The translations under genes and the position numbers were made by a program. From G963678255 sp963678255 (GTDB lineage Bacteria > Cloacimonadota > Cloacimonadia > Cloacimonadales > WRIO01): 64,000 bases of DNA. The notes under the pieces were generated by a model. It ran no database searches, was not told the DNA's origin, and saw only the letters and a program-made list of their open reading frames with translations. The stretch is taken from NCBI GenBank assembly GCA_963678255.2, contig OY782778.1, forward strand, positions 310,001-374,000. The letters are read 5' to 3'. Numbering within the stretch: the stretch's first letter is position 1; each line of letters begins with the position of its first letter. Of the stretch, positions 15,967 through 25,744 are shown in pieces.

Positions 15967-18147
15967 TCAATAACCTAATCGTTTATTTAATTCTTCCATT
16001 ATTTTTTTTGCAGCTTGAGGGATTATAGTGCCTGGTCCAAAGATTGCCGCAGCACCTTGTTCATAAAGATAACTGTAATCTTGTGCAGGAATAACGCCTC
16101 CACAGATGACCATTATATCTTCACGACCCAGTTTTTTAAGCTCTTCAATCAAACTAGGGAGAAGTGTCTTATGACCTGCAGCTAATGAACTCATACCGAT
16201 GACATGAACATCGTTTTCTACAGCTTGTTTGGCAGTTTCTTCCGGTGTTTGGAATAATGGACCCATATCTACGTCAAAGCCCATGTCTGCATAAGCAGTT
16301 GCTACTACTTTAGCACCACGATCATGACCGTCCTGACCCATCTTTGCTATCATAATACGAGGTCTTCTGCCATCTTTTTCTTCAAAATCATCAGTCATTT
16401 TTCTGACTTCATCAACTTCTGATTTCTTGCTGTATTCTGAACTATATACTCCTGATATTGAGCGGATTACCGCTTGATGACGACCAAATACCTTTTCCAT
16501 AGCGTCTGATATTTCTCCTAATGTTGCACGTGCACGAGTTGCTTCTATGGCAAGCTCTAAAAGATTACCGTCACCTTTTTCACAAGCGTTTGTGATAGCA
16601 TTCAAAGCATTCTCTACACGATCATTATCACGGTTACTTTTCAATTCTTCCAATCTTTTGATCTGAGCCACTCTTACAGCGGAATTATCAACTTCAAGGA
16701 TCTCGATAGGTTCTTCTTTTTCAAGTCTGTATTTGTTGACACCAACAATAGATTCACTGCTGGAATCTATCCTTGCTTGTCTTCTTGCAGCAGCTTCTTC
16801 TATGCGCATTTTGGGTAGCCCGGTCTCAATAGCTTTTGCCATGCCGCCTAAACTTTCCACTTCATTGATATGATCCCAAGCTCTTTTCATTAATGCATTA
16901 GTTAATGATTCCACATACCAAGAGCCTGCCCATGGATCCACTACATTACAAATGCCTGTTTCAGATTGTAAAAACAACTGAGTATTACGGGCAATGCCTG
17001 ATGAAAATTCCGTAGGTAAAGCAATAGCTTCATCCAATGAATTCGTATGGAGAGATTGAGTATGTCCCAAAGTAGCGGCTAATGCTTCAACACAGGTTCT
17101 GGTGATATTATTGTATGGATCCTGTTCGGTTAAACTCCAGCCAGAAGTCTGTGAGTGAGTTCTTAGAGCCATTGATTTTTCTGTTTTAGGATTAAACTTC
17201 TTCACAAGCTTAGCCCAGATAACACGAGCTGCTCTTAATTTGGAAATCTCCATAAAATAATTCATGCCTTCTGCCCAGAAAAATGATAATCTAGGGGCAA
17301 ATGCGTCAATATCTATGCCTGCTTTTAAACCAGCTCTTATATATTCGATCCCATCTGCTAAAGTATAAGCCATTTCTAAATCAGCCGTTGCTCCTGCTTC
17401 TTGCATATGATAGCCAGAGATTGAAATGCTGTTGAACTTAGGCATATGCTTGGAGGTATATTCAAAAATGTCTGCTATTACCTTCATGGATGGTTCTGGT
17501 GGATAAATATAGGTGTTTCTAACCATATATTCTTTTAAAATGTCATTCTGAATGGTTCCAGTCAATTGTTCAGGTTTTACTCCCTGTTCTTCTGCTGCAA
17601 CAATATAAAATGCTAATATTGGCAAAACTGCCCCATTCATGGTCATAGAAACAGACATTTGATCTAATGGAATCTTATCAAACAATATTTTCATATCCAT
17701 GATAGAGTCAACGGCAACACCTGCTTTACCAACATCACCCACAACTCTGGGATGATCTGAATCATATCCTCGGTGTGTGGCTAAATCAAAAGCTATGGAT
17801 AATCCTTTTTGACCCATAGCTAAATTTCTACGGTAGAAAGCATTACTTTCTTCTGCTGTAGAAAATCCGGCATACTGTCTGACTGTCCAAGGTTTCTGAA
17901 CATACATCGTTGCATAAGGTCCTCTTAAAAAAGGTGCAATCCCTGCTGTAAATCCTAAATGTTCCAATCCTGCCATATCTTCTTTGCTATATATTGCTTT
18001 TACATCTATTTGTTCATTGGTGTGCCAAACGAGTTCTTCAATTTTTGTTTTCTGATCATGAGCCAATTCATTATACCAGTCATTAATACTTTCTGTAGGT
18101 TTTTTTACCGTAAAGAGACTGTCACCAAAATTCGGTTTCTTTATCAT
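15967..18147 (-). CDS. Methylmalonyl-CoA mutase, large (catalytic) subunit
   Basis: A 726-residue adenosylcobalamin enzyme that interconverts succinyl-CoA and (R)-methylmalonyl-CoA. The N-terminal TIM barrel shows 'FLRGPYATMYVQKPWTVRQYAGFSTAEESNAFYRRNLAMGQKGLSIAFDLATHRGYDSD', characteristic of the large subunit. The C-terminal B12-binding domain carries 'DGHDRGAKVVATAYADMGFDVDMG', with the cobalt-ligating His at about 609. It overlaps the small-subunit gene by 4 bases. It would serve propionate metabolism in either direction. Neither epimerase nor the MeaB chaperone is in the window. Commonly called mutB, mcmA2 or scpA. Confidence 0.97.
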   Translation of the reverse strand: MIKKPNFGDSLFTVKKPTESINDWYNELAHDQKTKIEELVWHTNEQIDVKAIYSKEDMAGLEHLGFTAGIAPFLRGPYATMYVQKPWTVRQYAGFSTAEESNAFYRRNLAMGQKGLSIAFDLATHRGYDSDHPRVVGDVGKAGVAVDSIMDMKILFDKIPLDQMSVSMTMNGAVLPILAFYIVAAEEQGVKPEQLTGTIQNDILKEYMVRNTYIYPPEPSMKVIADIFEYTSKHMPKFNSISISGYHMQEAGATADLEMAYTLADGIEYIRAGLKAGIDIDAFAPRLSFFWAEGMNYFMEISKLRAARVIWAKLVKKFNPKTEKSMALRTHSQTSGWSLTEQDPYNNITRTCVEALAATLGHTQSLHTNSLDEAIALPTEFSSGIARNTQLFLQSETGICNVVDPWAGSWYVESLTNALMKRAWDHINEVESLGGMAKAIETGLPKMRIEEAAARRQARIDSSSESIVGVNKYRLEKEEPIEILEVDNSAVRVAQIKRLEELKSNRDNDRVENALNAITNACEKGDGNLLELAIEATRARATLGEISDAMEKVFGRHQAVIRSISGVYSSEYSKKSEVDEVRKMTDDFEEKDGRRPRIMIAKMGQDGHDRGAKVVATAYADMGFDVDMGPLFQTPEETAKQAVENDVHVIGMSSLAAGHKTLLPSLIEELKKLGREDIMVICGGVIPAQDYSYLYEQGAAAIFGPGTIIPQAAKKIMEELNKRLGY

Positions 18148-20252
18148 GATAATATACCTGCCTTTTTAATAATATCCTGATAAGTTTCCAGGAGATTTGC
18201 TTTTAAGTGTATAAATATATCGACACCGCTATTTTTATAAGCTTCGATCTGTTCCTTTGGATATCCAGCTAAAGCGACGATTATATTAGGATTCTCAGCT
18301 TTCATACGTTCTGCCATGATTGGCACAATCTGAGGATAATCATCATCAGTTGCTACGATGACTGCCATAAGAGCTTTGGATGCTTTTACTGCTTCTATTG
18401 CTAATTCTGCTGTTTCAAACGCTTGATTATTCTCAACAATGATCCCTGATGGTAATATAAAATTTGCGACAAAGTCAGATCTTAACTTTAATTGTAAAAA
18501 CGATCCGACTGAAGCAAAAAATGCTTTGGCTGGAACACTGTTTATCTTGTTGTATTCTTCAACAGTTTTTCTCACAGATTCGAGTTCTTTAGTCAAATGG
18601 GTCTCTTTTAAGGCTTCTATGGAAATATCTGAAAGCTTTCCATTTCTAATACTCTTGTTGATTTCTACGATGTCTAATCCTTGTTTTAGAGCTTCAGAGA
18701 TGCCAGAAAATAACCCATTAGTCAGATTAACCTGACCTCTATTTGCAAATCTTTTTAATAGTGAATTGAATAATTCTGTTTTATCTGTGGATTCCTTAAT
18801 AATTGGTTTTTCATTTTGATTGGCAAACATGGATGAACCTATCATGATACTCTTTCTGGTAGCCAGATTGTTATAACGATACTGCTGAGAAGAGTTCACT
18901 TTTGATTGTGGGAAACCTTGTTTTAAAGCTTCCAACATGCCACCTTTATTTTCTGTTTCTCTAAAAAGTTCCCATGCTTTCTCAGCTAATTGTTGAGTCA
19001 AAGACTCAATATACCAAGAACCACCAGCAGGATCTATCACAGCATTTAGATGAGATTCTTCTAGTAAAATGATTTGCTGATTACGAGCAATTTTTCTTGA
19101 AAATTCATCAGATTGTCCAATGATACAGTCAAAAGGAGTTACATTCAATGAATCACATCCACCAATAATTGCAGAAAATGACTCAGTTGTTGTTCTTAAT
19201 ACATTTACCCATGGATCATACCATGTTTTGTTGTATTGAGAGGTTTTGGCATGGATATAAATCTTCTGAGACTCTGCATTGCCTTCATATTGTTCAATAA
19301 TTTGTGACCAAATTAACCGAGCTGCTCTTAATTTTGCTATTTCCATGAACATATTACTGCCAATTCCAAAGCTGAAGATAAATTGAGGTGTAATTTCATC
19401 AATAGTTAATCCACGATCAAGCATCTCATTGATATAATTTACTGCTGTAGAAAAAGCAAATGCTAAATCTTCAACAGCACTTGAACCAGATTGATTCCAT
19501 ATCGTTGCATCCACTGAAATGGTTTTGATTCCTTTGGCATGTTTGAGTACAAAACGACAGGCTTCTGCCATTTCATCCATCATTTCTGACCAAGAGGTAC
19601 ATAATGAACCATTTGAAACAAGACTATAAATCGGATCCATTGAAACTGAGCCTGTAATAGAATTGAGATCAATCTCTCTTTCTTCAGATAAATTTTTCAG
19701 CATGCCTAATATAGCAAGTGACGAATCATAGGCTGAAATATCAAGCCTTACCTGATCAAGAGCAATGTCTTTTAATGCTTTTTTTAAATCATCATATAAG
19801 AAAATTGGTAGTCCATGAACTCCTAAATTTTCTTTATTTTCTTCTGTTGGTTTTGTTGAATATCTTGATAATTCGTCTAATGAAAAGCGAACGGTTGTTT
19901 GACCTTTCATTAAATCTTGTAGTAAGACCTGATTCCATTCTTCCACATTGCAAATATCTAATTCTTGTGCAATTTCCCATCCATTTTTTACCTTGCCGTA
20001 TATTTCAGAACTACGGACATATGGGGGATAACCCGGTATGTTTTCTGTTATGGCTAAGCCTTCCACATCTTCTTTGGTATAAATCGGTTCCAGCGTGATG
20101 CCTTCTACAGTTTGAGTTCTCAACACTTTTTCGTAGGGTGCTCCTTTGAGAACTTTATCGACTTCTTTTCGCCAGTCTTCGCGGGATGGATCTGAGAAAT
20201 CATTCTTTAAATGTAACTCTTTTTCCAATCCTTGAATTTCACCATTTACCAT
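18144..20252 (-). CDS. Methylmalonyl-CoA mutase, small subunit
   Basis: A 702-residue partner of the catalytic subunit. It aligns in pattern along its length: 'LRTQTVEGITLEPIYTKEDVEG', 'GYPPYVRSSEIYGKVKNGWEIAQELD', 'IDEITPQFIFSFGIGSNMFMEIAKLRAARLIWSQI' and 'AVIDPAGGSWYIESLTQQLA'. The C-terminal flavodoxin-like domain lacks the DxHxxG cobalamin motif (the equivalent stretch near residue 585 reads GSFLQLKLRSD), as expected for the non-catalytic subunit. It is the first gene of the operon, with a GGAGAG site before the ATG. Confidence 0.94.
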   Translation of the reverse strand: MVNGEIQGLEKELHLKNDFSDPSREDWRKEVDKVLKGAPYEKVLRTQTVEGITLEPIYTKEDVEGLAITENIPGYPPYVRSSEIYGKVKNGWEIAQELDICNVEEWNQVLLQDLMKGQTTVRFSLDELSRYSTKPTEENKENLGVHGLPIFLYDDLKKALKDIALDQVRLDISAYDSSLAILGMLKNLSEEREIDLNSITGSVSMDPIYSLVSNGSLCTSWSEMMDEMAEACRFVLKHAKGIKTISVDATIWNQSGSSAVEDLAFAFSTAVNYINEMLDRGLTIDEITPQFIFSFGIGSNMFMEIAKLRAARLIWSQIIEQYEGNAESQKIYIHAKTSQYNKTWYDPWVNVLRTTTESFSAIIGGCDSLNVTPFDCIIGQSDEFSRKIARNQQIILLEESHLNAVIDPAGGSWYIESLTQQLAEKAWELFRETENKGGMLEALKQGFPQSKVNSSQQYRYNNLATRKSIMIGSSMFANQNEKPIIKESTDKTELFNSLLKRFANRGQVNLTNGLFSGISEALKQGLDIVEINKSIRNGKLSDISIEALKETHLTKELESVRKTVEEYNKINSVPAKAFFASVGSFLQLKLRSDFVANFILPSGIIVENNQAFETAELAIEAVKASKALMAVIVATDDDYPQIVPIMAERMKAENPNIIVALAGYPKEQIEAYKNSGVDIFIHLKANLLETYQDIIKKAGILS

Positions 20253-20564
20253 AAATCTCTCCTAATTTATTTGTAAATTCTTTTTATAACCTGCTAAATT
20301 ATAAAGAGTTCTTTGTCAATAAATAAGTTATTTCACATTTATACTCACTTGCGGAGACTGTCCAAAATATATAAACTCCCATTAAGCAACTCTTGTACTT
20401 ATAGGCTGGAAAAGTGAACCCATATGCTTCATATCGATGCAATCTTGACATATTCAGCAATAAATCATTACTAATAATAAAATAATTTCATCAGATCATC
20501 TCCTAAATCTGAGTTCCAACTATCTCTCTCCCTGATTAAAATGTATAATATGGTATAATCGCCC

Positions 20565-20717
20565 ATGAAAAAATAACGTTCAGTCGCAAGAAAACTCGAA
20601 GAGTTGCGAACAGCCATTCTGATTGAAGACAATGGTTTACCTCATAATTTAACTTACCCATTGGCAAGCTATGGCGGAGTCCCTGAGAGTGACTGGAGAC
20701 ACCAAGTTTTTTCCTAG
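20565..20717 (+). pseudogene. Decayed copy of the 47-codon repeat ORF
   Basis: This stretch matches the ORF at 60174-60317 and 62436-62579 on the opposite strand. Codon 4 after ATG-AAA-AAA is TAA where the intact copies have TGG, and the final stop has changed to CAC, so the frame runs on to 20717. The central part, about 80 bases from codon 17 onward, looks identical to the intact copies, while both ends have diverged. The flanks outside the element are unrelated to those of the other copies. Confidence 0.6.
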
Positions 20718-20811
20718 GGCTTGAACTTTCTTTGCTTCCATTTATTAATATTTGTCATGTTAAAGCAATTAACCAACGATGAAGCTTAACTTTTATCTTT
20801 TATCTATTATC

Positions 20812-20856
20812 GGCAAATTCTCGATTTGCCATTATCTGTAGTGCGTCAGCACTACC
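20812..20856. repeat. Two adjacent palindromic repeats
   Basis: GGCAAAT-TCTCG-ATTTGCC (20812-20830) and GTAGTGC-GTCA-GCACTAC (20839-20856). The first belongs to the GCAAATC/GATTTGC family also present at 54281, 59431 and 60371. The rest of the 20253-20946 spacer holds the decayed repeat ORF and the dispersed repeat at 20873; no gene is apparent. Confidence 0.6.
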
Positions 20857-20872
20857 ATTATCTTATCCAATT

Positions 20873-20977
20873 TATGTCAATTTTTGAAATAGGTTTAATT
20901 ATAAAGGTTATGTTCACTTTTTATTGCTGATTTTCCTGATTATCCTCTATTTATCGCTGTTTGATGCGAACAGTCTC
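20873..20977 (+). repeat. Dispersed MITE-like repeat (GAGACTGTTCAC family), copy 1
   Basis: The first 50 bases (from TATGTCAATTTTTGAAATAG) recur in reverse orientation at 50986-51050. The second part (GTTCACTTTTTATTGCTGAT through GAACAGTCTC) recurs at 29384-29449. Its right end overlaps the 3' end of the gene at 20947, so the last codons of that gene lie inside the repeat. Confidence 0.6.
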
Positions 20978-21303
20978 AATTGTTTGGTCGTAGGATATTC
21001 TATCTCATCTGGTAAATTTTCAACATTATGCTCGATTTCTATGATAAATAGGTCACCCTTAACATCGTCCTTCATAGGGAATAGCCCTTGAAAAGCTAAC
21101 TCCACTAATTGTGAGGATGTGTCTTGATTCTGTTTAGCATGTAAAGTCAGTTTTTCTCTATCTACGCCATTAGGCACTTCTCCAACAAATGGTGCACCTT
21201 TCGGACTTATCTTCAAGTTGGTAAGTTCATTATTCAATTTCATAGCAAATACACAATTACAAATCAATATTAATATTATATAAATTATTGCTTTATTTTT
21301 CAT
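20947..21303 (-). CDS. Secreted protein of unknown function (118 aa)
   Basis: A short protein with a signal peptide (MKNKAIIYIILILICNCVFA). The mature part is acidic and has no domain I recognise. GGAG lies about 10 bases before the ATG. Its start overlaps the end of the upstream secreted protein by 11 bases, so the two are co-translated and probably work together. The last ten or so residues (RLFASNSDK) are encoded within a dispersed repeat, so the original C-terminus may have been replaced. Confidence 0.6.
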   Translation of the reverse strand: MKNKAIIYIILILICNCVFAMKLNNELTNLKISPKGAPFVGEVPNGVDREKLTLHAKQNQDTSSQLVELAFQGLFPMKDDVKGDLFIIEIEHNVENLPDEIEYPTTKQLRLFASNSDK

Positions 21304-22324
21304 TATCTAATATCTCCACAACACTTTCCCATTTATTATTGGTTGTTATGATCAAGAAATTTGACCCTTCTTCAAATCGTGCTTTAATATCATAGTAATA
21401 TCTTATATTTTCCCCATTATCATTTTTTTCGTACAATAAGGTGTAGGGTATCCCTTTTATATCACTTATATGGGGGTTAAAGCTCTCAACTTTCATTTTG
21501 GTTAGTGGGTCAATTTTTTGTATTGTTAAATTCCCGGAATATCTATTTACAGTCACGCCCCAAGTTCCATCGGAAGAGATTTGAAAACTCTCACCATCTG
21601 CGAGTAAACCTTTATAAACAGGTTCATAACTAGTCATTGATAATATTGTATACTCTTCACTATTTCTATCATAATAAGAAAAGTGCTTATTATCCTTAGT
21701 GAAAGAAATTTCATTAATACTAGAATTCGGAGGAAACGATATGCCGATATCCCCATATACCGAGATTATTTTATCAATACAAAAAAAATGCTCATCAGTT
21801 GTACAATTTTGGTAATGTAATGAATCATTAAAAGTGGAATTTTGAAATTTAATATCAATTTCTCTATTGTCTGGATATTCAATTTTTTTTATCAATAAAC
21901 TCCCATCTTCAGAAAAAAACAATAACCCCGGACTTTTAAGATATGCATAAGAGTCTTCATCATATCTTTGAAACGAATAAGGAACAATCCAAAGTCTTGA
22001 TTTTGTTGAGAAAAATATTCCTGATTTAAAACAATAAACTTGAGAACTGTCCATATCTTCTAACTTTGGAAACTTTGCTGAAACAATTCCATTTCTTTCC
22101 CATTTTAAAAAAGTTTCATGAGTTTGTTCAATAGCTTCATAGTCTGTTTCATCCATTGAACCATAATCCAATTTTAGTGTGCAACTTGGTATATCAATCG
22201 GTGCTTCTGGTTCCGGGCTAATCTCCTTGATGCTAATTTGACGATAATGTCCAATAACTCGATATTGAGAAAATAACAAAAAAGGTGCCATTAAAAAAAT
22301 GAATAATACAAATACTCTACGCAT
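21293..22324 (-). CDS. Secreted protein of unknown function, propeller-like (343 aa)
   Basis: Signal peptide MRRVFVLFIFLMAPFLLFS is followed by a proline-rich linker (about 33-48). The rest alternates aromatic and polar residues with recurring blade-like units, for example 'SPGLLFFSEDGSLLIKKIEYP', 'NEISFTKDNKHFSYYDRNSEEYTIL' and 'SFQISSDGTWGVTVNRYSGNLTIQKID', reminiscent of WD40-like beta-propellers. No catalytic motif is visible. AGGAAG precedes the ATG. It forms a two-gene unit with the 118-residue secreted protein downstream. Function unknown. Confidence 0.65.
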   Translation of the reverse strand: MRRVFVLFIFLMAPFLLFSQYRVIGHYRQISIKEISPEPEAPIDIPSCTLKLDYGSMDETDYEAIEQTHETFLKWERNGIVSAKFPKLEDMDSSQVYCFKSGIFFSTKSRLWIVPYSFQRYDEDSYAYLKSPGLLFFSEDGSLLIKKIEYPDNREIDIKFQNSTFNDSLHYQNCTTDEHFFCIDKIISVYGDIGISFPPNSSINEISFTKDNKHFSYYDRNSEEYTILSMTSYEPVYKGLLADGESFQISSDGTWGVTVNRYSGNLTIQKIDPLTKMKVESFNPHISDIKGIPYTLLYEKNDNGENIRYYYDIKARFEEGSNFLIITTNNKWESVVEILDNEK

Positions 22325-22593
22325 AGATCTTCCTAGTTTTTTCTTTTTTTATAACATAATAAACAACTGGTCAAGTTTTTAATAATTTTTATTTATTGTC
22401 ACTTGCTCTGTTTCTCAAAATTATTTAATTATTTGTGTACCAATATTGATGTGATTCATTATAAAAATCTCTACATACTATCTCGAAATCAGATTTGGAA
22501 TAGATATTGCACTATATAAAATTATAATGAAAATTAAATGCCTGACATAAATTTTATATTTTTTGTGTTTGGTAGCTTTAAGGAGATAAAGAT

Positions 22594-25392
22594 ATGAAGA
22601 AAAACTTATTAATTCTCTTGGTTTTATCTGTATTCTGTTTCTTGAATGCGATTGATCTAAACCAACCCATTAAAATGGACCCCGCAGTAAAAGTAGGGAA
22701 ACTCTCTAATGGATTAACTTACTATATTATGAAAAATAAGACACCTGAAAAACAGGCAATTCTCAGATTGGTTGTTAATGCAGGCTCTTTACTTGAAAAT
22801 GATGATCAAAGAGGGTTAGCTCACTTTTGTGAACATATGTCTTTTAATGGAACATTGAATTATCAAAAATCTGCTTTGACTGATTATCTAAACTCAATAG
22901 GTATGGGTTTTGCCACTGGATTAAATGCCGGAACAAATTATGATCAAACAGTTTATATGCTTAAATCAAGCACAGAAGATAAAAAACAATTAAAAAACGC
23001 AGTATTTATATTAAGTGAATGGGCTCATAATGTGGCTTATGATGATAATGAGATCGAAAAAGAACGAGGCGTTATCATTGAAGAATGGCGAGGTGGGCGA
23101 GGTGCTCAGGATAGAATTAGAGATCAACACTGGAAAGTGCTCTTTAAAGGATCAAAATACCCTGATCGAAAAACCATCGGTACTTATGAAGTTCTCAGCA
23201 CTTTTAAACATGAAACGATAAAAGATTTCTATAAAACCTGGTATCGTCCTGATCTGCAAGCTGTCGTTGTGGTAGGAGATATTGACATTTCTGAAATAGA
23301 AAACTACATTTCTGTCTATTTTAGTAAAATCCCGGCTCCAAAAAATCCTAAACCCAGACCTGATGAATTTATTCCTCATCAAAATAAAACTCAAATTTCC
23401 ATCGTAAAAGATAAAGAAACTTCAAATACTGATTATGCCATCTATTATAAAAATGACAGGCTTCCAATATTAACGCTTAATGATTATAAATACGGATTGG
23501 CAAACTTTGTTGTCAGTAATATGGTTAATCTAAGACTTGCTGAAATCGCACAAAAACCAGATTCACCTTTACAATATGCCTACATGTTCAAGTTTCCAAT
23601 CGTTAGAAAATTGGAAACCTTGATGGCAATGTTCAGAGTAAAAGATAATAAATATGAAGAAGCTCTTCGAGATTTTCTTATTGAAAAAGAAAAGATTGTT
23701 CGTTATGGATTCACTCAGACTGAATTGGATCGTACACTCATAGAAATTGAAAAGAATATTGTTAATCAGGCTAATGAAAAAGATAAAATAGAATCTTCTC
23801 AATTAGCTGATGATTTGGGAAATGTTTATCTTTCAGGAAACTCTTTTATCAACGATGTTGAGAAACTAACTCTCTTTCAAGAGTTGAAACCTGAATTTAC
23901 TTTAGCCTTTGTCAATCAGGTTGCTATAGCAGAATTATCTAATCCTGATCGTGTGGTTACTCTAACCATGCCAGATAAAGAGGGAATTGATGTCCCAACT
24001 ATAGAAAAATTGGAAAAAATTATATTAGAAACTGAAAGCTCAACGGTTCAAGAATATAAAGACAGCCTGGTTTCTGCTTCTCTGATGGAAATAATACCTG
24101 AAAAAGGAAGTATTGTTTCCAGAAAATCAATTAAAGAGGGGAATATCACCCAATTGATCTTATCAAATGGCTTAAAAGTATTTTATAAAAAAACTGATTT
24201 CAAAAACAATGAAATTCTCTTTGATTCTTATAGCCCTGGCGGTTTGGTAACTGCGGATTCATCAGATTATATCTCTGCTCTCAATAGTCCGGGATTAATT
24301 TATTATTCTGGTTTGGGTGATTTTGATAATATATCTCTCCGGAAAATCTTAAGTAGTCATATCACTCAGATTTACCCAACTATAAATCGTTATTCAGAAA
24401 ACCTTGAAGGCTCATTTTCCATTGAAGATACAGAGATTGCTTTTCAATTAATCCATCTCTATTTTACAAAAATCAGAAAAGATCCTGCTGCTTTTCAAAC
24501 TTATATGTCAATGATCAATAGTATAATTAAAAATAGTTATTTAGATCCTAATCATCTCTATACTAATGAAGTAAACTCAGCTTTGTATAAGAATAATATT
24601 TATACTACTGAGGTTGATACGCTTAATGTGAATGGAATTAATATGAATAAAGCTTATCAATTCTTTGAAGAAAGATTCTCTGATCCTGCTGATTTTTCCT
24701 TCTACTTTGTCGGTTCAATTGATGAAAAAAGCTTTGAAGATCTACTATTAACTTACATAGCGTCAATCCCTTCTAAGAATAAAACTGAGAAAATAATGGA
24801 TCGTCATATCCGTTATGCAAAAGGGATCACTGAAAAAACTGTCAACGCAGGTCTGGAACCTAAATCAGATATCTCCATTATTATTTCTTCAGATTATAAC
24901 TATTCAAAAAAGAATAATCTGACAACTCTTGCTATGAATTTTGTCTTAAATGAAATGCTTAGAGAAAAAATAAGGGAAGAAATGAGCGGTGTTTACTCTG
25001 TTTATTCAGATTATGATTATGAAAGAGCTCCTTATGAACAAGCAAAAATTGAAATTAATCTTGGTTGCTCTCCAGATCGTGTGGAAGAATTGACTCAGGC
25101 AATCTATCAGATAATCGATGATTTAAAAACTAAACCAGTGGATGAAAAATATATGATTACTTTCCGTCAATCAATGTTAAAATCCTTTGATACAGCTGTA
25201 AAACAAAATGATTTCTGGCTTGGCAATATTAAAAAATATGACTCTAATCATCTTAGTCCAAAAGATTTTTTGAATACTAAAGAATATATAAATGCGATTA
25301 CTAAAAAAGATGTTCAAAAAGCTGCAATTAACTTATTGAATTACAAAACAAATCGAATCAGAGTTGTCCTTTATCCAAAAAATAATAAATGA
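22594..25392 (+). CDS. M16 family zinc protease (PqqL/insulinase-like), secreted
   Basis: A 932-residue peptidase with a signal peptide (first 19 residues), so probably periplasmic. The inverted zinc motif is H77-F-C-E80-H81, and Glu157 in 'EIEKERGVIIEEW' lies 76 residues on, the spacing of the third zinc ligand in M16 enzymes. Four M16 domains are expected; the second half, with 'EEMSGVYSVYSDYDYERAPYEQAKIEINLGCSPDRVEEL', has the typical non-catalytic half with the Arg/Tyr region. The family degrades peptides within a clamshell chamber. It is monocistronic, with AAGGAG before the ATG and a terminator after it. Confidence 0.93.
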   Translation: MKKNLLILLVLSVFCFLNAIDLNQPIKMDPAVKVGKLSNGLTYYIMKNKTPEKQAILRLVVNAGSLLENDDQRGLAHFCEHMSFNGTLNYQKSALTDYLNSIGMGFATGLNAGTNYDQTVYMLKSSTEDKKQLKNAVFILSEWAHNVAYDDNEIEKERGVIIEEWRGGRGAQDRIRDQHWKVLFKGSKYPDRKTIGTYEVLSTFKHETIKDFYKTWYRPDLQAVVVVGDIDISEIENYISVYFSKIPAPKNPKPRPDEFIPHQNKTQISIVKDKETSNTDYAIYYKNDRLPILTLNDYKYGLANFVVSNMVNLRLAEIAQKPDSPLQYAYMFKFPIVRKLETLMAMFRVKDNKYEEALRDFLIEKEKIVRYGFTQTELDRTLIEIEKNIVNQANEKDKIESSQLADDLGNVYLSGNSFINDVEKLTLFQELKPEFTLAFVNQVAIAELSNPDRVVTLTMPDKEGIDVPTIEKLEKIILETESSTVQEYKDSLVSASLMEIIPEKGSIVSRKSIKEGNITQLILSNGLKVFYKKTDFKNNEILFDSYSPGGLVTADSSDYISALNSPGLIYYSGLGDFDNISLRKILSSHITQIYPTINRYSENLEGSFSIEDTEIAFQLIHLYFTKIRKDPAAFQTYMSMINSIIKNSYLDPNHLYTNEVNSALYKNNIYTTEVDTLNVNGINMNKAYQFFEERFSDPADFSFYFVGSIDEKSFEDLLLTYIASIPSKNKTEKIMDRHIRYAKGITEKTVNAGLEPKSDISIIISSDYNYSKKNNLTTLAMNFVLNEMLREKIREEMSGVYSVYSDYDYERAPYEQAKIEINLGCSPDRVEELTQAIYQIIDDLKTKPVDEKYMITFRQSMLKSFDTAVKQNDFWLGNIKKYDSNHLSPKDFLNTKEYINAITKKDVQKAAINLLNYKTNRIRVVLYPKNNK

Positions 25393-25446
25393 CCTAAAAA
25401 ATAATTTATTAGTCCCTTCCTAAGTATTAGATACCAATAGTTAATA

Positions 25447-25474
25447 GAAAAGTTGTCTGAAAAGACAACTTTTC
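25447..25474 (+). terminator. Terminator after the M16 protease gene
   Basis: An 11-base-pair stem (GAAAAGTTGTC/GACAACTTTTC) followed by a T-rich tract, 55 bases past the stop. Confidence 0.8.
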
Positions 25475-25521
25475 TTATTCTCTCTAAATTAATATTCTTA
25501 ATGCAATTATTACAATTGTAG

Positions 25522-25541
25522 GGGCGATCCACGAATCGCCC
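25522..25541. repeat. REP-like palindrome
   Basis: GGGCGAT-CCACGA-ATCGCCC, far richer in G+C than its surroundings. It resembles the GTAGGGGCG-type intergenic palindromes known from several phyla. The rest of the 25393-25744 spacer holds only the terminator and a promoter. Confidence 0.5.
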
Positions 25542-25691
25542 ATTTATATACCAATCGAAAAGAAAAAATCTCTATGTGAACAAGGGAAGAGGTTTTTAGA
25601 AATAGTTATCATTGTATCTGAATAACGACCATTTTTATGAGTATTTTTTGAAGGTATTCCTAAAAAAATTATATGACTGTAATAATAAAAC

Positions 25692-25719
25692 TTGACTCTA
25701 ATTCATAAATTACTAAATA
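25692..25719 (+). promoter_or_regulatory. Likely promoter of the solute-binding protein gene
   Basis: TTGACT, a 16-base spacer, then TAAATA. The ATG is 26 bases on, with AAAGGAGG in between. Confidence 0.45.
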
Positions 25720-25744
25720 ATGGATTGATCAAAAGGAGGTTAAA

